Numbered from the stretch's first letter, positions 53,187-61,114 are shown. The stretch: 64,000 bases of DNA from JBAXTE01 sp963556065 (GCA_963556065.3 CAUVYH020000005.1:496001-560000), one strand, 5' to 3'. Notes: generated by a model not told the origin, from the letters alone. Numbers and translations: made by a program.

Positions 53187-53868
53187 GTTGAACCTCCTCT
53201 ACAATTAGTGTTACTTTTTTGTTTAACATTATCGGACGGCACCATTCGCCTTTCAATAGCATATCTGAGTCGTTGATCGGCTGATGGTTCATGTCGATAA
53301 TGGAATCGATGTCGATATATTCTTTTAATTTCTTTGCTGAAAAAATTCCGGAGGTATTTCTCAAGTTCTCCGACCATAGCACTCTGCCATCATCTCCTTC
53401 GGCGCGTAAACCAACCGCCGAAAGAGCCCCGATGATTCCGGTTTTAAACCCGGTGTAACCTTGCAGGAACAATCCATGTTTTTCGGCTAAAGCATACGCT
53501 TCCGCTTCTGTAACAATGGTTGATTTTGCGCTGCGGGCAAATTTTGAGATTGCTTCAATCGGGGAATCCTGATCCGGCGAATAGACGCATAGCCCGGCAT
53601 CGGATCCATCGGCAGCGTATTTCAGCAGATATTCCGCACAATAGTTGCGAACCGCTTCCCGATCCGAAACCTGATCAATTACGAGAGATGCTGAGCTGTT
53701 GTGGGATGTAAATGGAATATCGGGATGGTAATAGAGTTGATGACGGGTGACATATCGCAGCCGCCCCAGTTTCTCGGCAGTAATGAACTGTCCCAACTCC
53801 CGAGCCCGGAATCCGGTTCCTCTGCTTTCTAAATTATCAGTATCATCTATTCCGATAATCAATTTCAT
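53128..53868 (-). CDS. TiaS-N-terminal-like protein (stand-alone)
   Basis: A 246-residue protein with the IGIDDTDN motif at residues 5-12 and the RHQLYYHPDIPFTSHNSSASLVI segment. Both resemble the kinase-like and ferredoxin-like domains of archaeal TiaS, which makes agmatidine in tRNA-Ile2. The OB-fold and zinc-ribbon tRNA-binding parts of TiaS are missing, so a tRNA role is unlikely; a kinase- or ligase-like role on a small molecule is a guess. It is first in the four-gene minus-strand operon with the membrane protein, the lipoprotein and the TonB receptor. Confidence 0.75.
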   Translation of the reverse strand: MKLIIGIDDTDNLESRGTGFRARELGQFITAEKLGRLRYVTRHQLYYHPDIPFTSHNSSASLVIDQVSDREAVRNYCAEYLLKYAADGSDAGLCVYSPDQDSPIEAISKFARSAKSTIVTEAEAYALAEKHGLFLQGYTGFKTGIIGALSAVGLRAEGDDGRVLWSENLRNTSGIFSAKKLKEYIDIDSIIDMNHQPINDSDMLLKGEWCRPIMLNKKVTLIVEEVQHEHYKWQIAPKEYIKSITQ

Positions 53869-53890
53869 CCTTATATTTTTTTTAGAATTG

Positions 53891-53898
53891 CAAATATA
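53891..53898 (-). promoter_or_regulatory. -7 element of the minus-strand arm
   Basis: On the minus strand this reads TATATTTG, 23 bp before the TiaS-like start. An inverted repeat lies just upstream of it at 53905-53921. Confidence 0.6.
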
Positions 53899-53904
53899 AG
53901 CATA

Positions 53905-53921
53905 TTCTCAGCAATTGAGAA
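53905..53921. promoter_or_regulatory. Candidate operator (inverted repeat)
   Basis: ttctca-N5-tgagaa is a perfect 6+6 inverted repeat. Its position between the -7 and the expected -33 region of the minus-strand promoter would let a bound dimeric regulator block transcription. The ModE-like protein is the obvious candidate. Confidence 0.5.
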
Positions 53922-53986
53922 AATTTTAATGCAGATAAATACAAATACAATCCCTAATTTTATTAGGTGAAATTAACGTGATTTAC

Positions 53987-54001
53987 AGAATGATACATTC
54001 T
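53987..54001. promoter_or_regulatory. Second candidate operator (inverted repeat)
   Basis: agaatg-ata-cattct is a perfect 6+3+6 inverted repeat in the middle of the divergent region, about 79 bp upstream of the plus-strand -33 element. Confidence 0.45.
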
Positions 54002-54079
54002 GCTTTCAGCTTTGTTTTGCACTGTTTTCCTTTGTCTGGAAAAAATATAATAAATCAACATGAATCCGAATAGAAATAT

Positions 54080-54110
54080 TTTGCAATTCAAGAAAAATAG
54101 TATAAATTTG
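54080..54110 (+). promoter_or_regulatory. Bacteroidota promoter of the plus-strand arm
   Basis: TTTG at 54080-54083 and TAAATTTG at 54103-54110 have 19 bp between them, a near-ideal match to the consensus, 37 bp before the ATG at 54148. Confidence 0.8.
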
Positions 54111-54147
54111 CGAATTGTAATAAAATTCAATACGAATTAATAGGGAA

Positions 54148-55041
54148 ATGAAACACGTTCACGTTCTCATAATTATAGTTGCCTTTATCCTGTTCGGTGG
54201 TTTGTCGGGATGTAAAAAAGACGACTCTGAGTCCCTGCCTACAATTTCTATAAAAAGTGGCGGGGACTTTACTTCTGATGGTTCGTACCTAAGCAATCAT
54301 ACCGCTAAAATCGGAATTATTGCTGATGGAGGGGGAAAGAATATAACCAATTTAGTCATTAGAACTACCAAAAACGGAATTACTTCTGTCTTATTGGATG
54401 AAGGTTCCAATGCTGCTTCTTTGGATCTTACTAAAGTTTTGCAGATTAGTCAGGGAGATAGCCTTACCTGGACTATTTCGGTGATGAATAAAGACCGTAA
54501 GTCGGCTTCAATTTCTTTTTTTACGCGAGATACCACACTTTCTTATGGTGAAATATGGTCGTATTCGGGCATTCGCCTTGGGATGCAAAATTCTACATTG
54601 GGTACTTTTTTTGATCCGTTTACAGGAACACTTTATACGGCTTCGACCATTGCCGGGCACGAAAGCAGTATCCATATTTTGGGTTACTATTACATTACGA
54701 GCGGTTTACCGTCGTTTACCTTTTCTTCAGCAGGGGACTCGGATGCGCCAACCTACTATTCGACAGTATCAGGCTGGAGCACCAAGAATTACACCGATTG
54801 GGATTATGTGACCTCTGTCAGTACCGCTTCGTTCGATGCCGCTACTAATGACAGTTTGCTGGTGGCTTCGTTTCATTCGGGTGCAGGTTTCAGCAGTCGA
54901 AAATATAAGTTTGCAGATGCGGGGAAAGTGGTCCCCTTTAAAACCACAAATAACAAAACAGGATTGATCAAGGTAAATGCAATTACAGCCTCAGATGAAG
55001 CTGCCGGATATATCGACTTCGATGTTAAAATTCAGAAATAA
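54148..55041 (+). CDS. Lipoprotein A, paralog of the 51707 lipoprotein
   Basis: A 297-residue lipoprotein with lipobox LSGC (C22) after a hydrophobic signal. Its body is beta-rich and matches the lipoprotein of the other arm at several points (NGITSVLLDEG, FDAATNDSLLVASF, VVPFKTTNNKTGLIKVN). The lysine/aspartate-rich residues after the cysteine favour surface display in Bacteroidota, but this is not decisive. It has its own promoter and is the first gene of the plus-strand arm. Confidence 0.82.
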   Translation: MKHVHVLIIIVAFILFGGLSGCKKDDSESLPTISIKSGGDFTSDGSYLSNHTAKIGIIADGGGKNITNLVIRTTKNGITSVLLDEGSNAASLDLTKVLQISQGDSLTWTISVMNKDRKSASISFFTRDTTLSYGEIWSYSGIRLGMQNSTLGTFFDPFTGTLYTASTIAGHESSIHILGYYYITSGLPSFTFSSAGDSDAPTYYSTVSGWSTKNYTDWDYVTSVSTASFDAATNDSLLVASFHSGAGFSSRKYKFADAGKVVPFKTTNNKTGLIKVNAITASDEAAGYIDFDVKIQK

Positions 55042-55188
55042 ACGCTAAATGATTAGCTGTGATAGTCTTTAGTATATGTTCTTGAAAATCAATTTACGGC
55101 CTTTAAAATTGAGGATAAGCAAATTGATTTTTCCAGGGTAAATGAAAAGAATAATAAATTCAATAACAAAACAAAAAGAAAGAAAAAA

Positions 55189-56040
55189 ATGAAAAAAACT
55201 TTACTTTTTTTATCATGTATCGCATGTATGGCCATGGCCATGGGACAAGATACAATCGCCGCATGGACTTTTTCAACATCCATTAAAACCCCAACCACAG
55301 GGCTAAGCATTAATATGCCTAGATACATTGGTACCGAAAATGATACCTTACACCCAATATACTTCACTACCGGGCAAGCTTCCGGAGATACTGCGGCAAC
55401 ATCCATCGGATGGAACAATGGTGTTGGTACAAAATACTGGATTTTGAAATTCAAAACCACCGGTTATAAAGATATTAAAATTTCCTCGAAACAACGTGCC
55501 GGTGCTCAAAATGGTGGTGGCCCCAAAGATTTTCTAATCCAATGGAAAAAAGGGACTGCCAGTTTCGCAAATATTGTTGATGATACGATTCGCGTTGCCA
55601 ACGATTGGACAACCGGCGTAGTTGCAGAAGCAGCTTTCCCTGCAGGTGCCGATACCGCATCTTCAAACATTTCGGTTCGCTGGGTGCTTGCATCCAATGT
55701 GAACACTTCGGGAACCGCAATCGACACGTTGGCCATTTCTAAAATAGATGACATCATCATTACCGGAACTTCAGTAAGTACGGGCGTTGAAGAAGTATTA
55801 TACGAAGCCGCTTCAATAAATGTTTATCCTAATCCATCCACGGGTATCGTAAATATTGTCAGCAATGAACTGTTGGAAAACGTTACTGTTTATAATCAAA
55901 TAGGTGCGGTTGTTTTCGAACAAAAATCAGTAGTTGAAAAACTGAGCATCGATCTATCTCAATTCGGACGTGGAATTTATTATGTAAACATGAAAAATTC
56001 CGAGGGTAAAACCAACGCTAAAAAAATAGTTATCCTTTAG
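55189..56040 (+). CDS. T9SS-secreted protein of the twin-receptor cluster
   Basis: A 283-residue protein with a signal peptide (to about residue 19, MAMGQ) and a C-terminal T9SS type-A sorting domain (INVYPNPSTGIVNIVSN, then GRGIYYVNMKNSEGKTNAKKIVIL). The 185-residue body (AAWTFSTSIKTPTTGLSINM ... ISKIDDIIITG) looks like a jelly-roll/galactose-binding fold of the kind attached to secreted Bacteroidota proteins. It may capture the ligand outside the cell for the TonB receptor. A terminator follows 21 bp after its stop, so it is probably made in larger amounts than the downstream receptor. Confidence 0.8.
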   Translation: MKKTLLFLSCIACMAMAMGQDTIAAWTFSTSIKTPTTGLSINMPRYIGTENDTLHPIYFTTGQASGDTAATSIGWNNGVGTKYWILKFKTTGYKDIKISSKQRAGAQNGGGPKDFLIQWKKGTASFANIVDDTIRVANDWTTGVVAEAAFPAGADTASSNISVRWVLASNVNTSGTAIDTLAISKIDDIIITGTSVSTGVEEVLYEAASINVYPNPSTGIVNIVSNELLENVTVYNQIGAVVFEQKSVVEKLSIDLSQFGRGIYYVNMKNSEGKTNAKKIVIL

Positions 56041-56060
56041 TTATAATTCGCGAATAACAT

Positions 56061-56099
56061 ACCCAGTGTGAGTTTTCATTAACTGACGCTGGGTTTTTT
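56061..56099 (+). terminator. Intrinsic terminator within the plus-strand arm
   Basis: acccagtgtgagtt (56061-56074) pairs with aactgacgctgggt (56081-56094), with one G:U pair and one mismatch, a 6-base loop and a T run. It lies between the secreted-protein gene and the TonB receptor ATG at 56112, with no separate promoter seen for the receptor. Confidence 0.85.
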
Positions 56100-56111
56100 A
56101 ATATTTGGATC

Positions 56112-58433
56112 ATGAAAAGATTAATGCTCGTAATTTCCTTGTTTATTTGCGCTTCGGGTTTCGCCCAGTTCGAGATTAAGGGAACGCTTGTCGATATTAC
56201 CACAAGTAACCCGATATCCGGGGCTCATGTTTCGATTGTCGGGAATCCTGAAATTCAGGTGACGGATAATGCAGGTGCTTTCCATTTTAATGTTCAGAAA
56301 AAAGGAGATCTCGTATTGGAAGTCTCTCATATTTCGTACATCCACAAGAAAATATCCATTTCCATCCCGTTGTCTCAACCGTTGGTGATCCCCTTGGATC
56401 CTGCAATCATCCAGATCAATCCGGTGGTGGTCACCGCTACCCGGTCGGAGAATAACTTGCTGGATGTACCTTCGAAAATCAGCTATATCTCGTCGAAACA
56501 AATCGCCATCGATCCTGGCAAATCGCTCGATGATGCACTCCAATATTCTTCGGGCATCTATGTGAACCGCAATTTTGGAATTCTATCGTCAAAATCTACC
56601 GTAAGTGCCAGAGGATTGAGTTCCAAAGACCAATCGCGGATGCTGGTGCTGGTGGATGGTGTTCCGGTGAACAAGACCGATGGCGGGGGCGTAAACTGGA
56701 ACCTTTTCAATAAGGAGACCATCGAATCGATGGAGGTACTCAAAGGGCCGGGCTCTGCAATCTATGGCAACAATGCCATGGCGGGAGTGATCAGCATTAA
56801 CACCAAAAAACCGACTCAGCCTTTTCAGGGAAGTGTGGGCTTGGAATATGGGACGTATAACACAAGTATCGCCCGGCTGAACCTGATGGGACGGACGCAT
56901 ATAAAGAACAGCGAAAAAGGGCTTTATTGGCTATTTTCGGGACTGTGGAGCAACAGCGATGGATATATGACCTACCCCGAAAATCTACGCACCCAGTATT
57001 CGGTGAACACCTATTTGAAAGAGGTCGGAAGTTTGGCCAAAATCGGCTATGACATAAACAAAAACAACAGCGTGGAATTCAGTTTTACCTTTTACGATGA
57101 CAAGCATGGGGGGGGAGAAAAGGTGTACGAAGAGGACGGAACCTACAGTAAATACAATACATATCGCTATGCGTTAACCTATAAAGGGAAATCGGAAAAA
57201 AGCAATTGGATTATCAATGCATTCTGGCTCGACGAAAATTATGGCAAATTAAATGAAAGTCTCAAAGACCAGACGTATCAGCTATATGATGTGACCTCTT
57301 TGCGTCGCGATTTTGGATTGCTAAGCAGCTATTCACGAGCGCTGACCGAAAACAACAAACTCACCTTCGGACTCGATTTTCGTCAGGGAAGTGTGGATGC
57401 AGCCGATGTTTACTATTCATCCACCGACAAGGTGATAAATAAAGGTAAAATGGACTTTATGGCCGGATATATCCAGGATGAATGGCTGTTGATGAACAAA
57501 AAACTGCATGTTAATATCGGCACCCGGTTCGATTATGCTAAATATCATGACGGAGCCTATTATATCGAAAATCCATCCCAAGCCATACAATACTTGAGTG
57601 TGTATCAGATTCCGACCATTCAGGCAGCGGAATGGAATTCCATCAGTCCGAAAGCTTCTGCTTTGTATGAACTTTCGAAAGTGGCCCGTACCTATCTTTC
57701 CTATTCCATCGGATTCCGTCCTCCCGTGCTCGATGATATGTGCAGAAGCGGTAAAATCAGTGGTGGTTTTAAAGTGGTGAATTCCAATCTGAAGCCGGAG
57801 CATATTCAATCGGTGGAATGGGGTTGGAAATTGAACTGGGAGAACGGCATTTCCATTAACCCCTCGGTGTGGTATTCGCTCGGGACCGATTTTATGTATT
57901 ATGTCTCCACGGGCGACAGTGCTTACACTACAGGCTTTTGGAGTCCCGTACTCAAGAGTTTGAATATCTCGAAAGTCCAACTCTATGGCTTCGATCTCGA
58001 TGCCAGCTGGCAAATCAACAAGAGTTTCACGATTTTTGGAAATTATGCCTACACTCAGAATGAAATCTTGAAATACACCATGCCCGAAGGCTCCAAGCTG
58101 ACCGATTTAACGGGCAAACACCTTACCGATGTCCCCAATCATCAAGTGTTTTTGGGAGGGACCTGGAAAAACAAATTTGTGAATATGATCATCACCCATA
58201 AATTTGTTGGCGCTCAATGGGTGAATGATGCCAATATTCCGGATGACAAATATGGGTTGCCCGACAAATATGAGCCCTACGATTTAACGGATGTGAAAAT
58301 CTGGCGCATGGTAGGCAAACATATTTCTTTGGGAGCCAGTATGATCAATGTTTTCGACAAGGTTTATCTTACCAGTAAAAGTCAGGTAAATCCAGGAAGA
58401 ATGGTGTTTGGGGAACTTAAAGTGATCTTTTAA
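56112..58433 (+). CDS. TonB-dependent receptor with regulatory-like domain, paralog A
   Basis: A 773-residue outer-membrane receptor with a signal peptide (about 1-18), a carboxypeptidase-regulatory-like domain (about 22-95: IKGTLVDITTSNPISGAHVSI), a plug (about 105-215, with VSARGLSSKDQSRMLVLVDGVPVNKTDGGGVNWN) and a barrel ending GRMVFGELKVIF. It is the paralog of the receptor at 49621-51717. There is no SusC/SusD pair signature. It is 12 bp after a strong terminator and 19 bp before the lipoprotein gene, so it is probably read through from the T9SS protein gene. Confidence 0.92.
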   Translation: MKRLMLVISLFICASGFAQFEIKGTLVDITTSNPISGAHVSIVGNPEIQVTDNAGAFHFNVQKKGDLVLEVSHISYIHKKISISIPLSQPLVIPLDPAIIQINPVVVTATRSENNLLDVPSKISYISSKQIAIDPGKSLDDALQYSSGIYVNRNFGILSSKSTVSARGLSSKDQSRMLVLVDGVPVNKTDGGGVNWNLFNKETIESMEVLKGPGSAIYGNNAMAGVISINTKKPTQPFQGSVGLEYGTYNTSIARLNLMGRTHIKNSEKGLYWLFSGLWSNSDGYMTYPENLRTQYSVNTYLKEVGSLAKIGYDINKNNSVEFSFTFYDDKHGGGEKVYEEDGTYSKYNTYRYALTYKGKSEKSNWIINAFWLDENYGKLNESLKDQTYQLYDVTSLRRDFGLLSSYSRALTENNKLTFGLDFRQGSVDAADVYYSSTDKVINKGKMDFMAGYIQDEWLLMNKKLHVNIGTRFDYAKYHDGAYYIENPSQAIQYLSVYQIPTIQAAEWNSISPKASALYELSKVARTYLSYSIGFRPPVLDDMCRSGKISGGFKVVNSNLKPEHIQSVEWGWKLNWENGISINPSVWYSLGTDFMYYVSTGDSAYTTGFWSPVLKSLNISKVQLYGFDLDASWQINKSFTIFGNYAYTQNEILKYTMPEGSKLTDLTGKHLTDVPNHQVFLGGTWKNKFVNMIITHKFVGAQWVNDANIPDDKYGLPDKYEPYDLTDVKIWRMVGKHISLGASMINVFDKVYLTSKSQVNPGRMVFGELKVIF

Positions 58434-58452
58434 TAAATAAAAACCAAAAAAT

Positions 58453-59523
58453 ATGAAAAAACAATGGGTATTTATCCTGCTGATTGCTGCTTTGACCTTG
58501 AGCTCATGCAAGGATCAGAAACAACATGGAGCCAAGAGAGAAGCGGAACTGAACAAAGTCGATTCCACCGACCAGACCAACAACTTCTATGACAATGTGG
58601 AATCTCAGGCTTTGCCGATCAAGGACATAACGATTGAAGGTGAAGTGATGAAATTGGGAAAGGTTGATCTTTCGAAACTGCAAAAGCATACAGTCATCGT
58701 AAAAGAGGCCAAAATGCAAGGGGACAGCAATAAATTCATCGGAGCTTATCGCTACGACGGCTATTCGTTGTTTGACATCCTGAACGAATATATCCCTAAG
58801 AAACTCAACGAAAAAGAGTTTAGACCCATCATCGACCTTTTTGTTGAAATTGAAAATGACAAGGGCGACAAAGTGGTGGTGTCGTGGGGCGAAATCTATT
58901 ATCCCAACCATTTGCATGAAATTCTGATTGCTACGAATGTTCGTCGCATTGTGCCTTCCAAAACCAAAGAGTTGTGGCCATTGCCCACGGAATCGAAGCT
59001 GGTGGTTTCTTCCGATTTGTTGACCGAACGGAATATCTCCAATCCGGTGAAAATTACCGTAAAATCGTATCCCCGCTCGTTTAAAACGGTCAAGGATATG
59101 AAACCATGTCTCTCCAAAAAACTGGATATCATCGTAAACGATTCCATCATTAAAACATTGACGGACAATCCGAAAGAGTTTACCGTTCAAAACTACAACA
59201 CCATCTTCTATGGCCGGGGTAAAGGAATCCATTCCACCACACCGTTCCACGGAATTCTGCTTAAAGACGTATTGTCATCATACGTAAAAGCCGATCCGGA
59301 AATGCTGAAAAAGGGGTTTATACTGGTGGTTGCCGCCGACGGCTACCGCAGTGTTTATACTTTCAGCGAACTGATGAACCGAAACGATCAGGCAGAGGTC
59401 ATGTTGGTTTGCGATCCGAAAAAGACCGATGAGGGAATTTTTAAAGTCTTCCCGGCTTGTGATTTCTTCTCGGACAGAGCCGTGAAAGCGATTGTTGGGG
59501 TTTATGTGGAAAAATTGAAATGA
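58453..59523 (+). CDS. Lipoprotein with two sulfite-oxidase/molybdopterin-binding-like folds
   Basis: A 356-residue lipoprotein (lipobox LSSC, C19). Two successive regions, about 55-210 and 220-356, each show patterns of the oxidoreductase molybdopterin-binding superfamily: YRYDGYSLFDILNEYIP in the first, and FHGILLKDVLSSY with AADGYRSVYTFSELMNRN in the second. The Mo-coordinating cysteine of true sulfite oxidase/YedY enzymes is not evident at the expected place, so it may bind the cofactor or oxyanion rather than catalyse. It is the last gene of the plus-strand arm and probably works at the membrane with the TonB receptor. Confidence 0.75.
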   Translation: MKKQWVFILLIAALTLSSCKDQKQHGAKREAELNKVDSTDQTNNFYDNVESQALPIKDITIEGEVMKLGKVDLSKLQKHTVIVKEAKMQGDSNKFIGAYRYDGYSLFDILNEYIPKKLNEKEFRPIIDLFVEIENDKGDKVVVSWGEIYYPNHLHEILIATNVRRIVPSKTKELWPLPTESKLVVSSDLLTERNISNPVKITVKSYPRSFKTVKDMKPCLSKKLDIIVNDSIIKTLTDNPKEFTVQNYNTIFYGRGKGIHSTTPFHGILLKDVLSSYVKADPEMLKKGFILVVAADGYRSVYTFSELMNRNDQAEVMLVCDPKKTDEGIFKVFPACDFFSDRAVKAIVGVYVEKLK

Positions 59524-60082
59524 GAATAATGTGCTAATGAGAGCAATGTGCTAATGGCGCGAAGCGATATAAAAGGCGTGAAACGTGTGCCGAAAAATAA
59601 ATCCGCCAACCGGCGGATTGTGATTTTTCAAGCATCCTCGAGAAAATAAGAAATTCAAAATTTCTGTTTTCTCGGGAAAAAGAAGAGCGCGAGGCGAGTC
59701 TAAAAGTGTGAAGCGAGAATCAAGAAGTAAGAATACGGAATCAAGAAGTAAGAATTCAGAATGGAGAAAAACTCAGCGTCTTAGAGCCTTCGCGTGAATC
59801 GTGAAAAGAGAATACAGAATCAAGATGTCTAAGTGCCTTAGTGGTTAATAGTTAAAAGATAAAGCCGGGTTTTGCGCTGATTTTCATTCTTCGATCTTTT
59901 CCAAAACATTAAAAAACTTCCTTGTCGATTGATGGGGGAGTTTTTTTTGCTAATAATTGGATGGGAAAACGGATGGAATGGGTAGGGGATTGTGATTATT
60001 CATCGGAGGCGACTTTGCGCATTAGGACACTAAAAAAAGTATTTAGCGTTTCGTTGTGGTAAATCAGCTAAGCCCCATGCCG
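59524..60082. other. Gap holding dispersed-repeat copy D
   Basis: About 560 bp without a real gene. Copy D of the hairpin repeat lies at 59588-59677. The rest is composed of short degenerate pieces such as gaatcaagaagtaagaa repeated near 59730, with no recognisable function. Confidence 0.45.
59588..59677. repeat. Dispersed hairpin repeat, copy D
   Basis: It starts tgccgaaaaataa, continues with atccgcc-aacc-ggcggat and gatttttcaagcatcctcga, and ends ttttctcggga. It resembles copies A-C but carries the atccgcc/ggcggat hairpin in place of the first inner stem. Confidence 0.65.
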
Positions 60083-60102
60083 TTTTGCTGACGTCAGCAA
60101 AA
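60083..60102. repeat. 20-bp palindrome in a likely dinD remnant
   Basis: TTTTGCTGACGTCAGCAAAA is a perfect palindrome. On the minus strand the flanking DNA reads SDHFADVSKT, which corresponds to the HFVDVNKM region of the dinD gene next door, so the palindrome is probably left over from a second dinD copy. Confidence 0.6.
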
Positions 60103-60130
60103 TGATCAGACACCGCTTCAATACTTGTTT
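60090..60130 (-). pseudogene. Possible remnant of a second dinD gene
   Basis: Read on the minus strand, about 13 codons (IEAVSDHFADVSK) match the conserved HF-DV-K motif region of DinD proteins. The frame continues without other DinD similarity, so only a fragment remains. It lies 70-110 bp downstream of the intact dinD. The match is short, so the call is tentative. Confidence 0.35.
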
Positions 60131-60197
60131 TTTACTAACCTTAACGACCCTATTTTTTTGTTGGTTTGAGTTTTTTCTTGGCAATGTATTTGTTGCT

Positions 60198-60995
60198 TTA
60201 TTTCACTCTTCGTTCCAATTTTTTAATATCCACTTCTGCTGGAAGTTGCTCCGGTTTAATGCCGCTTTTTCCAAGAAGCTCCCTAATGTCTGTATTGTTT
60301 TTAATGTGTTCGTCCGTGATTTTAGATTCCCCTTTCAAATCGTTTTTTTGAACATTGAAATTGGTGATTTCAGTAGCCAATTGTTTGGCAGAGATGGTGA
60401 TGGTAGGCAAAAAATCGGCCAATGGTCTGTTTTCAGCAATCCCCAATTTCCGCTTCATGGCACTGGTGTTATGTCCTCCAAACAGCGCCCAATCTCCTTT
60501 ACTTCGGATAATCGCAAACCCTTTATTATCAACGCCCCGTTCAAAAATATTCTTCGATAATTCAGTTTCTGCAATGGCTAGTTTTTCTCTGGCTTGCATA
60601 CGTTCAACAAGCAGAATCCGTTCTTCGAGCAGCTCTTGCTTACGGGTTTGAATGGCAAAATAGCTTTGAGCAAAAGCAATTTGTTCTTTCTTCGGATCCC
60701 CGTTTTGCGCAATCAGATAACAGGCATAGCGGGTGAGCATGATATCATCTTGCTTACGTTCTGCACCAGATCCAATTCTAACCATTTTGTTGACGTCAAC
60801 AAAATGGTTAGAAATATCTTCCCCACTTGTTTTACAGCTTTCTTTCGCTTTATCAATTGCATTGACAAAATTGCGCCATTCTGCATAACCCAGCAATTGC
60901 TGCAACTCCCTCGCGAGCCAATATTCGATGCCCTCTTGCTCGTAGGCACACTCTTCAAAAGATTTGTTTAATTTACCAATTGTTTCTTTTTCCAT
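60198..60995 (-). CDS. dinD: DinD-family DNA-damage-inducible protein
   Basis: A 265-residue protein with the full DinD layout: YWLARELQQLLGYAEWRNF, then HFVDVNKMV, LTRYACYLIAQNGDPKKEQIAFAQSYFAIQTRKQE and the C-terminal FGGHNTSAMKRKLGI and RPLADFLPTI segments. The N-terminal part is Bro-N-like and DNA-binding. In E. coli, DinD is SOS-induced and inhibits RecA filaments. Here there is no obvious LexA box, but I could not search for one. A perfect 38-bp palindrome covers codons of HFVDVNKM and its neighbours. The gene is alone on the minus strand. Confidence 0.9.
   Translation of the reverse strand: MEKETIGKLNKSFEECAYEQEGIEYWLARELQQLLGYAEWRNFVNAIDKAKESCKTSGEDISNHFVDVNKMVRIGSGAERKQDDIMLTRYACYLIAQNGDPKKEQIAFAQSYFAIQTRKQELLEERILLVERMQAREKLAIAETELSKNIFERGVDNKGFAIIRSKGDWALFGGHNTSAMKRKLGIAENRPLADFLPTITISAKQLATEITNFNVQKNDLKGESKITDEHIKNNTDIRELLGKSGIKPEQLPAEVDIKKLERRVK
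60776..60813. repeat. 38-bp perfect palindrome inside dinD
   Basis: The arms 60776-60794 and 60795-60813 are exact reverse complements around GAC/GTC. It is in frame within codons for about residues 61-73 (ISNHFVDVNKMVR). Confidence 0.9.
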
Positions 60996-61084
60996 AGGTT
61001 TGACATTAGGGTTTTGGCGGATAAATCATTTTAATTTTACTATTTTCACTACAAATATAAGCATTTTTCAAATTAGATTTTCAT

Positions 61085-61114
61085 AAAAAAAGTCGCTGGG
61101 AATGCGACTTTTTT
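61085..61114. terminator. Intrinsic terminator, works in both directions
   Basis: aaaaagtcgc (61087-61096) pairs with gcgacttttt (61104-61113) with a 7-base loop and A/T runs on both sides. It lies 75 bp downstream of the Yip1 gene on the minus strand. Confidence 0.8.

Noticed and set aside
57417..58013. A 198-codon antisense open frame in the receptor at 56112
   Set aside because: Low-complexity translation with no domain; it is a shadow of the barrel-coding frame.
58504..59250. A 248-codon open frame on the minus strand opposite the sulfite-oxidase-like lipoprotein gene
   Set aside because: Its translation has no recognisable domain or signal, it mirrors the codons of the real gene, and the plus-strand frame has a lipobox and conserved motifs.
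60102..60560. A 152-codon plus-strand frame overlapping dinD
   Set aside because: The minus-strand frame has full DinD motifs; this frame is its antisense shadow.
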